From the NCBI GenBank assembly GCA_038534135.1, contig JBCAXJ010000020.1, forward strand, positions 1-64,000: a stretch of 64,000 bases of DNA, read 5' to 3'. Source of the DNA: Thermohalobaculum sp038534135. Its GTDB lineage: Bacteria > Pseudomonadota > Alphaproteobacteria > Rhodobacterales > Rhodobacteraceae. The notes beneath the pieces are model-generated. The model searched no databases and was not told the origin of the DNA. It worked only from the letters and a program-made list of their open reading frames with translations. The translations under genes and the position numbers were made by a program. This document shows, in pieces, positions 33,648-42,486 of this stretch; within the stretch, counting starts at the first letter, position 1, and every line of letters begins with the position of its first letter.

Positions 33648-34576
33648 CGTCCGCGCGCACCCTTCTGATCAAGCTCGCGGTGACGGACCGACACGGGCCA
33701 ATTCTGCTCACGCAGATGCGCGGCCAGACGCTCGGCCACCGTCACAGACCGGTGCATGCCGCCGGTGCAGCCCAGCGCCACGGTCAGGTAGGCCTTGCCC
33801 TCGGCGCGATAGGCCGGCAGCAGAAGTTCAAGCATATCGCAAAGTTTCCCGAAAAACGCCCCGTAGAGCGGATCCGCCCTGACAAAACCCTGAATGGCAT
33901 CGGTGCGTCCGTCAAGGTGCCGCAGATCCTCATCCCAGTACGGATTGCGCAGAAACCGGCAATCAAGGACCATATCGGCCGAAACCGGCACGCCGCGCTT
34001 GTAGGAAAACGACTGGATCGTCACCGAAAGCCCGGCGGACCGGTCGAGCGCGAAGCGCGTCTCCAACTCCGCCTTGAGTTCGTGCGGTGTCATCTCGGTC
34101 GTGTCGATCACCACATCGGCGCTTTCACGGACCTCCATCAGAAGATCGCGCTCCCGCACGATTCCGGTGGCAGCGTCCTCGGCAGGGGCCAACGGATGGC
34201 GGCGCCTGGTCTGGTTGAAACGGGCCAGCAGTTTCTCGTCATCGCAATCGAGGAAGACCAGAATGGTCCCAGCCCGCCAACGGCTGCGCAGCGCATCGAC
34301 CGTATCCATCACGGCACGGGCGGAGAACCCGCGCGACCGGGTCTCGATCCCGACAGCGATCGGCGCCGGGGTCCCTGCGACAGGCTCGATCAACGCTTCG
34401 AACAGATTGAGCGGAAAGTTGTTGATCGCCGCGTAACCCAGATCTTCCAGCGCTGCGACGGCAGTGCTGCGCCCGGCCCCGGACATGCCCGTCACGGCAA
34501 CGACCAAAGGCGCCGGCTGGCGTGACGGTTGCCCATCGCGTCGGTCTCCGGCGGGGCCTGTCGTATCGTCTTTCAC
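33644..34576 (-). CDS. rapZ: RapZ, RNase adapter / nucleotide-binding regulator
   Basis: 310 residues from a GTG. VTGMSGAGRSTAVAALEDLGYAAINNFP is the Walker A region of the RapZ/YvcJ family; VFLDCDDEKLLARFNQTRRRHPL and CTGGMHRSVTVAERLAAHL (C-terminal domain) are further marks. In enterobacteria RapZ controls GlmS via sRNA decay; in alphaproteobacteria with hprK-manX-ptsH it is part of the same operon and its target is not established. Sixteen bases follow the hprK stop. Confidence 0.92.
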   Translation of the reverse strand: MKDDTTGPAGDRRDGQPSRQPAPLVVAVTGMSGAGRSTAVAALEDLGYAAINNFPLNLFEALIEPVAGTPAPIAVGIETRSRGFSARAVMDTVDALRSRWRAGTILVFLDCDDEKLLARFNQTRRRHPLAPAEDAATGIVRERDLLMEVRESADVVIDTTEMTPHELKAELETRFALDRSAGLSVTIQSFSYKRGVPVSADMVLDCRFLRNPYWDEDLRHLDGRTDAIQGFVRADPLYGAFFGKLCDMLELLLPAYRAEGKAYLTVALGCTGGMHRSVTVAERLAAHLREQNWPVSVRHRELDQKGARGR

Positions 34577-34591
34577 CCGGGTTTTGCCCTT

Positions 34592-35029
34592 TCAGTCCAG
34601 TGCAACCGTCCCATGCGACCGCAGCAGAACAACGATCGCTGCGGCCAATCCGTGACGGCGCTCCCCGAGGATGACCGGACACGGGATCCCGAGCAAGTCA
34701 CGGAACTGTGGCGACGGCAGGCGTTCCGCGGTGCGCGCCAGATCGACGACATACGCGCAGGGCGCGCACGCGACGCTGTCCGTCGCGCGAATGATGCCGA
34801 TCCCGCGCGCTTCGATCAATCCCTTCAGAACCGGTGGAGCCGACAGCAGTACCCGGTCGCCATCGCGGGCCAGGTCAACTCGGTCATCGGCGATCAGATG
34901 CCCACCCAAGGCCATGATTTCCAAGCCAAGAGTGCTTTTGCCCGACCCCGACGGCCCGGTGATCAGGCATCCCCGCCCATCGACCGAGACAGCGCTTGCA
35001 TGAAGCTGCTCGGTCTGGGCAGGCGTCAT
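34592..35029 (-). CDS. hprK: HPr kinase/phosphorylase, short form
   Basis: 145 residues, only the catalytic domain; alphaproteobacterial HprK lacks the N-terminal half of the Gram-positive enzyme. ASAVSVDGRGCLITGPSGSGKSTLGLEIMALGGHLIADDRV has Walker A at 25-33 and the catalytic region; IEARGIGIIR is the HprK family signature. It phosphorylates HPr on Ser53. Its ATG overlaps the chvG stop by four bases, tying HPr phosphorylation to the ChvG/ChvI envelope-sensing system. Confidence 0.93.
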   Translation of the reverse strand: MTPAQTEQLHASAVSVDGRGCLITGPSGSGKSTLGLEIMALGGHLIADDRVDLARDGDRVLLSAPPVLKGLIEARGIGIIRATDSVACAPCAYVVDLARTAERLPSPQFRDLLGIPCPVILGERRHGLAAAIVVLLRSHGTVALD

Positions 35030-36735
35030 TCGGGCAGCTCGAAAACGAATCGCGCCCCTTTGGGCCGGTCGCCGCCCTCTATGACCTCGCGGTTCTCGGC
35101 CCAGATCTCTCCGCCATGCGCTTCGATGATCTGGCGCGAAATGCTGAGACCAAGGCCCGAGTGGTTCCCGAAGACTTCCGTGTCGGGACGTTCCGAATAG
35201 AATCGCTCAAAGATCGATTGCAGGTTGTCTGGTGGGATTCCCGGCCCCTCGTCCTCGACCGCGACGCGCACCATGCCGCCCTTCAGTTTTTCGCCGGTGA
35301 CGGAAATCGTGCTCCCGCGCGGCGAGAACGACAGCGCATTCCCCAGCAGATTCGTGACGACCTGGGCGAGACGCCCCTCCAGCCCGTGTGTCAGAAACGC
35401 CCCTTTGGGGAGATTCGTGACAACGCGAACATCGTTGTCAGCGCCCTGCGCCTCGGTCACACCGGCCAGCATGGTGATCAGCTCACCCAGATCGAGTGAT
35501 TCCATCCGCTCGCGGACCAGTTCGGCATCGAGTCGCGACGCGTTCGAGATATCCGTGACAAGCCGATCCATGCGTTTGACGTCGTTTTGAATGACGTCCA
35601 GCAGGCGCTGGCGCTGCTCCGGTGTCTTTGCATAATGCATCGTCTCAACTGCAGACCGCAAAGATGTCAGCGGGTTCTTGATCTCGTGCGCCACGTCCGC
35701 GGCAAAGCTCTCGATCGCATCGATTCGCGTGTAAAGCGCCGAAGTCATCCGGATCAGCGCATCGGACAATTCGCCAATCTCGTCGGTCCGGTGCGTCAGA
35801 TCGGGGATTTCGGGCTTGTCGGGATTCAGCGGACGCGCGGCGTTGGCGCCTTCGGATTGCGCTGCCTTGGCGAGCATCCGGATCGGGCTGGCGATCATGT
35901 TGGCGAGCAGGATCGACAGCAGCACCGAGACGATCGAGGCCAGGAAGAACACCTCCATCACCGCCTTGCGCTCATCCTCGACGAAGCTCTCGATGTCGCC
36001 GCCAACGGTCGAAAGCTGCAGGACACCCATGATCGCCTTCAACCGCGTGATTGGCAGCGCGACCGACACGACAACCTCGCCCTGGCTGTTGACGCGCACC
36101 ATATGCGCGATCTGGCCACGCGCGGCACGCAACACCTCCTCATCCCGGCTGATGCCGGCGGTCGGCACCTCGTAATAGATCTCCGGAACTTCGGCGAAGT
36201 AACTGGCGATCTGATCGTAGAGCCGCTCGAATCGACCGACGATCTCGTTGATACGCCCGGGTTTCACCGGCGGCGGCAGCTCGTTCACCTCGATCGGAGG
36301 GCCCGCGCCGGAAAGGTTATAGGTGTCCGCGGTAAGGCGTTGCCCGCGATCGTAAAGCCTGATCCGAACACCCGTCGGCTGCGCAAGACGCGTCAGCACG
36401 GTCGAGGATGTCACCGGATCATAGGCAGGCTTGCCGTCGAACTCGGTCGCGGCGGTCTCGGCGATCCCGATAGCGATGATCTCGCCCTGCTTGCGCAAAC
36501 TGTCGACATAGACATCGATCAGGTTGCGCTTGTCGTTCGAGAGATAGGTCATCCCGGCGACCAGCAAGGCAAGGCCGATCAGGTTGAAGAAGATGATCCG
36601 CCGCTGCAGCGACGAAAACGGAGCCGATTGCTTCAGCCCCTTGATGATCCGTGCACGCGACGAGGCCGGCCTGGGCCGGTCGTCCAGTCCGATCGGACCC
36701 GAGTCGGACGCGTCGTATCCCGGCCGCGTCAGCAC
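35026..36735 (-). CDS. chvG: ChvG sensor histidine kinase
   Basis: 569 residues from a GTG seven bases after the chvI stop. A cytoplasmic leader, a membrane helix (IIFFNLIGLALLVAGMTYLS), a long periplasmic sensor with YDPVTSSTVLTRL, a second helix (VFFLASIVSVLLSILLANMI), HAMP, HisKA with His350 in AHEIKNP, and an ATPase domain (LLGNALSF, DEGPGIPPD, GLGLSISRQII). ChvG senses acid or cell-envelope conditions in relatives and phosphorylates ChvI. The operon order chvI-chvG-hprK-rapZ-EIIA-ptsH is conserved. Confidence 0.93.
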   Translation of the reverse strand: MLTRPGYDASDSGPIGLDDRPRPASSRARIIKGLKQSAPFSSLQRRIIFFNLIGLALLVAGMTYLSNDKRNLIDVYVDSLRKQGEIIAIGIAETAATEFDGKPAYDPVTSSTVLTRLAQPTGVRIRLYDRGQRLTADTYNLSGAGPPIEVNELPPPVKPGRINEIVGRFERLYDQIASYFAEVPEIYYEVPTAGISRDEEVLRAARGQIAHMVRVNSQGEVVVSVALPITRLKAIMGVLQLSTVGGDIESFVEDERKAVMEVFFLASIVSVLLSILLANMIASPIRMLAKAAQSEGANAARPLNPDKPEIPDLTHRTDEIGELSDALIRMTSALYTRIDAIESFAADVAHEIKNPLTSLRSAVETMHYAKTPEQRQRLLDVIQNDVKRMDRLVTDISNASRLDAELVRERMESLDLGELITMLAGVTEAQGADNDVRVVTNLPKGAFLTHGLEGRLAQVVTNLLGNALSFSPRGSTISVTGEKLKGGMVRVAVEDEGPGIPPDNLQSIFERFYSERPDTEVFGNHSGLGLSISRQIIEAHGGEIWAENREVIEGGDRPKGARFVFELPE

Positions 36736-36742
36736 TTACACG

Positions 36743-37444
36743 TCAGACTTCCCGGTAGCGGTAACCGACACCGTACAGCGTTTCGATCGAGTTGAAGTCA
36801 TCGGCGACCTCGCGGAATTTCTTGCGGATACGCTTGATGTGGCTATCGATGGTCCGGTCGTCCACATAGACCTGATCATCATAGGCCGCGTCCATGAGTT
36901 GGTCACGGCTCTTCACGAAACCCGGCCGCTGCGCGAGCGCGTGCAGGATCAGGAACTCCGTGACGGTCAGCGTGACAGGATCGCCGTTCCAGACGGTCGA
37001 GTGGCGCAGCGGATCCATCTCGAGCTTGCCGCGCTTGATGACCTTCTCGGCCTCGGCGCGTTCGGCAGTGCCTTCCTCCAGCGCCTCGCGGCGCCGCAAC
37101 ACGGCCCGGATACGCTCGACCAGCAGGCGCTGACTGAACGGCTTGCGGACATAATCATCAGCGCCCATGCGCAGGCCGATGACCTCGTCGATCTCCTCGT
37201 CCTTGGACGTCAGAAAAATCACCGGCATGTCCGTCTTCAGGCGCAGCCTGCGCAACAGTTCCATACCATCCATGCGCGGCATCTTGATGTCCAGAATGGC
37301 CAGGTCAGGCTGCGTCTGGCTCAAAGCCGTCAAGGCCGATGCGCCATCGGTGTAGGTGCGCACTTCGAAGCCCTCGGCTTCCAGCACCATCGATACCGAT
37401 GTCAGAATATTTCGATCATCATCGACCAAGGCGATCGTGGCCAT
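36743..37444 (-). CDS. chvI: ChvI response regulator (OmpR family)
   Basis: 233 residues. Receiver domain with Asp52 in LAILDIKMPRMDG and FLTSKDEEIDEVIGLRMGADDYVRKPF; then a winged-helix DNA-binding domain with VTEFLILHALAQRPGFVKSRDQLMD and RTIDSHIKRIRKKF. It is the regulator of the ChvG kinase encoded next. In relatives ChvI controls envelope, exopolysaccharide and central carbon genes, including pckA, which starts divergently 392 bases away. First gene of the leftward six-gene unit. Confidence 0.95.
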   Translation of the reverse strand: MATIALVDDDRNILTSVSMVLEAEGFEVRTYTDGASALTALSQTQPDLAILDIKMPRMDGMELLRRLRLKTDMPVIFLTSKDEEIDEVIGLRMGADDYVRKPFSQRLLVERIRAVLRRREALEEGTAERAEAEKVIKRGKLEMDPLRHSTVWNGDPVTLTVTEFLILHALAQRPGFVKSRDQLMDAAYDDQVYVDDRTIDSHIKRIRKKFREVADDFNSIETLYGVGYRYREV

Positions 37445-37836
37445 GCGGTCCCCCTCTCAAATTTGTCCGGCGCAGTCTATGTCATGATTGCAAGAATCTC
37501 GCCGAAGTTTCGTACCTTTAGACATTTTATTGCCGCCGGGTCGAGCATTTGCAAAACGCATATGACCAAGTTTTGCCGTGATTGCGGCAGGAATCAGACA
37601 GGGTATGCGCGCTGATATGACCTGCTATGCGCACGAAAATTGCGTGTGGACGACGATGGACTTTCCGCTTAGAACGCCCGTCCAGAAAATTGGTGCCGAC
37701 GCGCGTGGGGAACCCGCGGATCGCTGCTTGCGGTTCGACGCGGCCAGGAAGCTGGCGCAAACACCGGATCTGAGCATTCAGGAGGCGAGCCGCCCAGGGC
37801 GCCGCGATTGACGAAACCATCAGGAGTTGTACCACC
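37445..37836. promoter_or_regulatory. Divergent control region between chvI and pckA
   Basis: No convincing gene. It must contain the promoters of chvI (left) and pckA (right). It is AT-rich in the centre (TTTAGACATTTTATTG near 37519). Two direct repeats stand out: ATATGACC at 37560-37567 and 37615-37622, and TATGCGC at 37604-37610 and 37626-37632, the latter 22 bases apart, two helical turns. They could be regulator sites, for example for ChvI, but this is not shown. Confidence 0.45.
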
Positions 37837-39441
37837 ATGGAGACAGGTGTCTTCAATCCCGCGAAACCTCTGGCAGATTCTGGCATCACCGGGCTCGGCG
37901 CAATCCATTACAACCTGATCGAACCGGCACTTGTGCAACACGCGGTCTCGCGCGGCGAAGGGGAGCTTGGCCGCGGTGGAGCGTTCCTGTGCGAAACCGG
38001 AAAGCACACGGGCCGCAGCCCGCAGGACAAGTTCGTGGTGCGCGAGGCGTCGGTCGAAGACACGGTCTGGTGGGACAACAACAAGTCGATGGACCCGGCC
38101 AAGTTCGAGGTTCTCAAGGCCGACATGTTCGAGCACCTCAAGGGCCGCGAGGTCTTCGTCCAGGATCTTTATTGCGGGGCCGATCCAGCGCATCGCCTGA
38201 ACGTGCGCATGGTCAACGAAATGGCATGGCACTCGCTGTTCATCCGCCACCTGCTCCGCCGTCCCGAGGTCGCGGAACTCGCCTCGTTCGTGCCGGAATT
38301 CATGGTCGTCAACGTGCCCAGTTTCAAGGCCGACCCCGAGCGCCACGGCTGCCGGTCCGAGACCGTGATCGCCGTAAGCTTCGAACAGGGCCTGATCCTG
38401 GTCGGCGACAGTTCATATGCCGGCGAGAACAAGAAGGGCATCTTCTCGGTCATGAATTACATCCTGCCGGGCAAGGGTGTTATGCCGATGCACTGCTCGG
38501 CCAATCATGCGGTCGGCGAAACGGGCGATGCGGCGATCTTCTTTGGCCTGTCAGGCACCGGCAAGACCACGCTTTCGGCCGATCCGAACCGCACACTTCT
38601 GGGCGATGACGAGCACGGCTGGACCGACGAAGGCATCTTCAATTTCGAAGGCGGCTGCTACGCCAAGACGATCAACCTCTCGGCCGATGCCGAGCCCGAG
38701 ATCTATGCGACGACATCGATGTTCGGCACCGTGGTCGAGAACATGGTATACGATCCGCACACCAAGGAACTCGACTTCAAGGACGAGAAACTCACGCCGA
38801 ACATGCGCTGCGCCTATCCGCTGCACTACATCGGCAACGCCTCGGCGACGGGACAGGCTGGCATCCCGAAGAACCTGGTCATGCTGACCTGCGATGCCTT
38901 CGGGATCATGCCGCCGATCGCGCGGCTCAGCCCTGCCCAGGCCGAGTATCACTTCCTGTCGGGCTTCACCGCCAAGGTCGCCGGTACGGAAAAGGGCCTG
39001 AAAGGCGCGCAGACGACCTTCTCGACCTGCTTCGGTGCGCCGTTCATGACGCGCCGCCCCGAGGTCTATGGCGCGCTCCTGCGCGAGAAGATCGCCGAGC
39101 ACGGCGTGACCTGCTGGCTGGTCAATACCGGCTGGACGGGCGGGGGCTATGGCACGGGCTCGCGCATGCCGATCCGGGCAACCCGCGCTCTGCTGACCGC
39201 GGCGCTCAACGGGTCGCTGAACGAGGGCGAGTTCCGGGTCGATCAGAATTTCGGCTTCGAAGTCCCGGTGACGTGCGAGGGCGTCTCGGACGTGCTCCTG
39301 ACCCCGCGCCAGACCTGGGAAGATCCCGCCGCCTACGACAGCCAGGCCGCGGAACTGGTCCAGATGTTCGTCGACAATTTCGCCCAGTACGAATCGCATG
39401 TCGGCGATGCCGTGAAGGCTGCGGCCCCGAAGGCCGCCTGA
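37837..39441 (+). CDS. pckA: ATP-dependent phosphoenolpyruvate carboxykinase
   Basis: 534 residues, the usual length. FLCETGKHTGRSPQDKFVV, GLSGTGKTTLS (Walker A, 237 onward), LLGDDEHGWTDEGIFNFEGGCYAK and NTGWTGGGYGTGSRMPI identify the ATP-type enzyme. It converts oxaloacetate to PEP, the entry step of gluconeogenesis. The ATG has CAGGAG 10 bases upstream. It lies divergent from chvI, as in Agrobacterium and Sinorhizobium, where ChvI controls it. The gamma-glutamyltransferase gene follows after seven bases. Confidence 0.96.
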   Translation: METGVFNPAKPLADSGITGLGAIHYNLIEPALVQHAVSRGEGELGRGGAFLCETGKHTGRSPQDKFVVREASVEDTVWWDNNKSMDPAKFEVLKADMFEHLKGREVFVQDLYCGADPAHRLNVRMVNEMAWHSLFIRHLLRRPEVAELASFVPEFMVVNVPSFKADPERHGCRSETVIAVSFEQGLILVGDSSYAGENKKGIFSVMNYILPGKGVMPMHCSANHAVGETGDAAIFFGLSGTGKTTLSADPNRTLLGDDEHGWTDEGIFNFEGGCYAKTINLSADAEPEIYATTSMFGTVVENMVYDPHTKELDFKDEKLTPNMRCAYPLHYIGNASATGQAGIPKNLVMLTCDAFGIMPPIARLSPAQAEYHFLSGFTAKVAGTEKGLKGAQTTFSTCFGAPFMTRRPEVYGALLREKIAEHGVTCWLVNTGWTGGGYGTGSRMPIRATRALLTAALNGSLNEGEFRVDQNFGFEVPVTCEGVSDVLLTPRQTWEDPAAYDSQAAELVQMFVDNFAQYESHVGDAVKAAAPKAA

Positions 39442-39448
39442 TCACACA

Positions 39449-40984
39449 ATGAGCGGCTTTGCGGTTGCCTGCGGACATCAGGTCACCGCTGACGCCGCGG
39501 CCGAAATTCTGCGCAGCGGAGGCACGGCCGTCGATGCCGCCATCGCGGCGGCGCTGACAGCTATGGTTGCCGAGCCGGTGCTCGCCGGGCTTCTCGGCGG
39601 TGGCTTTCTGATGATCCGCGAACCCTCGGGCCAGGCGCGCTTGCTCGATTTCTTCGTTCAGACGCCGTCACGCGTCTTGCCCGACAATGACGTGTCGATG
39701 GACGCGATCACCGCCGATTTTGGCACCACGACCCAAGACTTCCACATCGGTCCCGGCACGGTGGCCGTACCCGGAATGGCCCCTGGCCTTTGGGAAGCTC
39801 ATGCGCGGTTCGGCCATTTGCCGATGACAGAAATCGCCGCCCCGTCCATGACCGCGGCCCGGCAAGGCGTCCAACTGACCGGGTATCAGGCGCGACTGGC
39901 GCAGATCGTGGCGCCGATTCTGACCGCGACGGACGGTGCAAAAGCCCTGCACTGCGCCGACGAAACCTTGCTCAGCGAAGGCGCTCTCTATCGCAATGCC
40001 GACTTCGCAGCCGTGATCGAGGAATATGCGCACGAGGGCCCGCGCTTCGTCACCGAGGGCGAGATCGCAAAAGCGTTGCTGACGCTACAGGACACAGGCG
40101 GCCAGGTCACGACAGATGACCTGAGATCCTACACGCCTTTGTGGCGCGATCCGCTTCAACGCCAGCGCGGCGGCGCGCGGGTGCGGCTCAATCCGCCACC
40201 CTCGATGGGTGGGACCCTGATCGCATTCGGCCTCGACATCCTGCCGGACCAACCAACGCTCGGCGATATAGTGCGCACTCTGGAAGCAACCGCGCAGGCG
40301 CGGCTTGATACGGACATCATGCGCGACCCGGCAGGCGGGGCCGCGCGCCTGCACGCACCCGATCTGGTCGAGGCCTATCACGCGCGCGTCCGGACCCACC
40401 GGGCCGCCACGCGGGGCACGACACATATCTCGATCATCGATGGCGACGGCCAGGGTGCGGCGCTGACGCTGTCCAACGGCGAGGGCTGCGGCCACGTGCT
40501 CCCCGGCACTGGCATCATGCCGAACAATATGCTGGGCGAGGACGATCTGTTGCCGGACGGCCTGCAATCCTGGACGCCGGGCCGGCGGCTTTCCTCCATG
40601 ATGGCGCCGCTGGTCGTTGACTGGCCGGATGGGCGGTTCGCGATGGTGGGGTCCGGCGGCTCGAACCGGATCCGCACGGCACTTGTCCAGGTTCTGTCCG
40701 GGCTGATCGACCAGAACGCCCATCTGGTCGATGCGATTGATGCCCCGCGCGCTCACGTGGAAATCGCCCCAGACGAGGACGGGCGACTGGCAACGCATAT
40801 CGATTTCGAAGATCTGGGCGACCCGGAAGCGCGCGATCTGATCACCCAGGCCTGGCCTCAAGCCCGCCTCTGGTCCGAACGATCGATGTTCTTCGGTGGC
40901 GTCCACGCGGCCATCGCAGGCCCCTCTGGCCGCCGCGATGCGGCAGGCGACCCTCGACGGGCCGGTGTCTCGGTTCTGGGCTGA
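39449..40984 (+). CDS. Gamma-glutamyltransferase family protein
   Basis: 511 residues. The start AVACGHQVTADAAAEILRSGGTAVDAAIAAALT and LGGGFLMI match the large-subunit opening of GGT. Thr324 in GTTHISIIDGDG is the self-cleaving nucleophile at the start of the small subunit, and GSGGSNRIRTALVQVLSGLID the donor-binding loop. There is no signal peptide, unlike periplasmic GGTs, so it is probably cytoplasmic or a GGT-like acylase. Seven bases after pckA, without a clear ribosome-binding site. Ends next to a 14-bp inverted repeat. Confidence 0.85.
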   Translation: MSGFAVACGHQVTADAAAEILRSGGTAVDAAIAAALTAMVAEPVLAGLLGGGFLMIREPSGQARLLDFFVQTPSRVLPDNDVSMDAITADFGTTTQDFHIGPGTVAVPGMAPGLWEAHARFGHLPMTEIAAPSMTAARQGVQLTGYQARLAQIVAPILTATDGAKALHCADETLLSEGALYRNADFAAVIEEYAHEGPRFVTEGEIAKALLTLQDTGGQVTTDDLRSYTPLWRDPLQRQRGGARVRLNPPPSMGGTLIAFGLDILPDQPTLGDIVRTLEATAQARLDTDIMRDPAGGAARLHAPDLVEAYHARVRTHRAATRGTTHISIIDGDGQGAALTLSNGEGCGHVLPGTGIMPNNMLGEDDLLPDGLQSWTPGRRLSSMMAPLVVDWPDGRFAMVGSGGSNRIRTALVQVLSGLIDQNAHLVDAIDAPRAHVEIAPDEDGRLATHIDFEDLGDPEARDLITQAWPQARLWSERSMFFGGVHAAIAGPSGRRDAAGDPRRAGVSVLG

Positions 40985-40999
40985 ACGCCCTCGGCAGCA

Positions 41000-41050
41000 C
41001 CGCGCGGGGGGTGCAGGGGGTGGGCGGGTGGGCCTTCACCCCCCGCGCGG
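41000..41050. terminator. 14-bp GC inverted repeat between convergent genes
   Basis: CCGCGCGGGGGGTG (41000-41013) pairs perfectly with CACCCCCCGCGCGG (41037-41050) around a 23-base loop. It fills most of the 68-base gap between the GGT stop and the P450 stop, two bases from the latter. No T-run on either side, but the position fits a two-way terminator. Confidence 0.6.
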
Positions 41051-41052
41051 CA

Positions 41053-42483
41053 TCACTTCGCCGAAGTCCTTGGCGTGACCTTCAACCAGATCCCGTTGCG
41101 CGACCGAACCGTCAGATGCGCCATCGGCTCCGGCACGCGGCCATCGACCGGCTCGAACCGGAAACGCGCCGCCAACAACCCGAGCAGCAGGATTCCCTCC
41201 TGCATCCCAAAGGCCGCACCGGTGCAGACGCGCGGACCGGTCGAGAACGGGATCCAGGCCTCGCGCCCGGCCTTACGCCCCGCCTCCGTGCGCCATCGGT
41301 CCGGGTCGAACACGTGCGGGCGGTCCCAGATCCGCTCATGCCGCCCCATATGCCAGGGCGACAGGATCAGGGGGGAGCCCGGCGCGATCTCCTTGTCGCG
41401 CATCTGCACAGGACAGGTCGCCTCACGGATCATCATCGGGACAGGCGGATAAAGCCGCAGCGTCTCGCGGAAGACATCGCGCACGAAGCCGAGCCGCCGC
41501 ATATCCGACAGGCTCGGCGTCCCCCCGAAAACCGGCGCTGCCTCGGCGTGCATCCGATCCTGCACATCCGGACAATTGGCAATCAGGTAAAGCGCCCAGG
41601 CCAGCGCCGAGGCCGATGTCTCGTGCCCTGCCAGGAAGAAGATCGCCATCTGATCGGCCATCTCGGCCTCGTCGAAAACATCGCCCGTCACCGGATCGCG
41701 CGTCGTCATGATCGCAGTCGCCAGATCCCACGGCGCCGAACCAGCATCGATCTCCCGCCGGCGTTCCTCGACAAAGGCCATCAGCAGCAGCCGGATCTCG
41801 CGCGCTGCCCTGCCCTTCTTCCAGCGCGACGGTCCAAGGCGCGGGAACCAGGCGGGGATGCGCATCAGATCCGCCGGGCTCATCATCGGAGCGGCCAGTT
41901 GATATCGCCGAAAGGCATGGAAAACCCGCGTCGCGGCCTCGGTCGTAATCGGTTGCGAAAACAGCGTCCGGAAGATCACGTCAGCCGCGGCGTGCGAGGT
42001 CTCGAACTCGATCTCGACCGGATCGCCGGTCGCCAACTGCTCCATCCGTCCGGTCATCTCGTGCCCGGCCTTTAGCATCGGCGCGAAGGTCTCGCGCAGG
42101 CGCCCGCCCTCGAAGCTCGGGTCGATGATCCGGCGTTGCCGCTTCCAGGTTTCGCCGTTGGTGACGAAGACGCTGTTGCCCAGCAGATCGCCGATCGTCT
42201 GCCGGACGATCTCCGATTTCGGAAAGGTATCCGGCTCGTCGACCAGGATGCGCCGGACCAGATCCGGCTGGTTCGGCATGTACGCACTGTACCAGGGGGT
42301 TCGAACTTCGGTGAGCCAGGCACGGTAGAGCTTGCGCGGCAGGGCCGCGAACAGGTTGCGCCGCGCCCTCAACCAGATCCGCCAGAACGGCAGGTTGTCC
42401 GGGCGTTCCGGCGGCATGGGCGGCGTGTACCCCGTGTCTGCGTCAGGCGATCCATGACCAAGATCGAGCCGCTGTTCTCCCAA
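41053..42483 (-). CDS. Cytochrome P450
   Basis: 476 residues from a TTG at 42483, three bases after the upstream stop; an ATG at 42417 (MPPERPDNLPFW) is the alternative and would remove 22 residues. FFLAGHETSASALAWALY is the I-helix with the oxygen-activating Glu-Thr, ETLRLYP the ExxR motif, and FSTGPRVCTGAAF the heme loop with Cys420. No membrane anchor, as in bacterial soluble P450s. Redox partners are not adjacent. The coupling to a membrane alpha/beta hydrolase suggests a common lipid-type substrate, which is inference. Confidence 0.9.
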   Translation of the reverse strand: MGEQRLDLGHGSPDADTGYTPPMPPERPDNLPFWRIWLRARRNLFAALPRKLYRAWLTEVRTPWYSAYMPNQPDLVRRILVDEPDTFPKSEIVRQTIGDLLGNSVFVTNGETWKRQRRIIDPSFEGGRLRETFAPMLKAGHEMTGRMEQLATGDPVEIEFETSHAAADVIFRTLFSQPITTEAATRVFHAFRRYQLAAPMMSPADLMRIPAWFPRLGPSRWKKGRAAREIRLLLMAFVEERRREIDAGSAPWDLATAIMTTRDPVTGDVFDEAEMADQMAIFFLAGHETSASALAWALYLIANCPDVQDRMHAEAAPVFGGTPSLSDMRRLGFVRDVFRETLRLYPPVPMMIREATCPVQMRDKEIAPGSPLILSPWHMGRHERIWDRPHVFDPDRWRTEAGRKAGREAWIPFSTGPRVCTGAAFGMQEGILLLGLLAARFRFEPVDGRVPEPMAHLTVRSRNGIWLKVTPRTSAK

Positions 42484-42486
42484 CGA

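Noticed and set aside
37578..37811. 77-codon open frame between chvI and pckA
   Set aside because: Composition is unlike a protein and it fills a control region; no ribosome-binding site.
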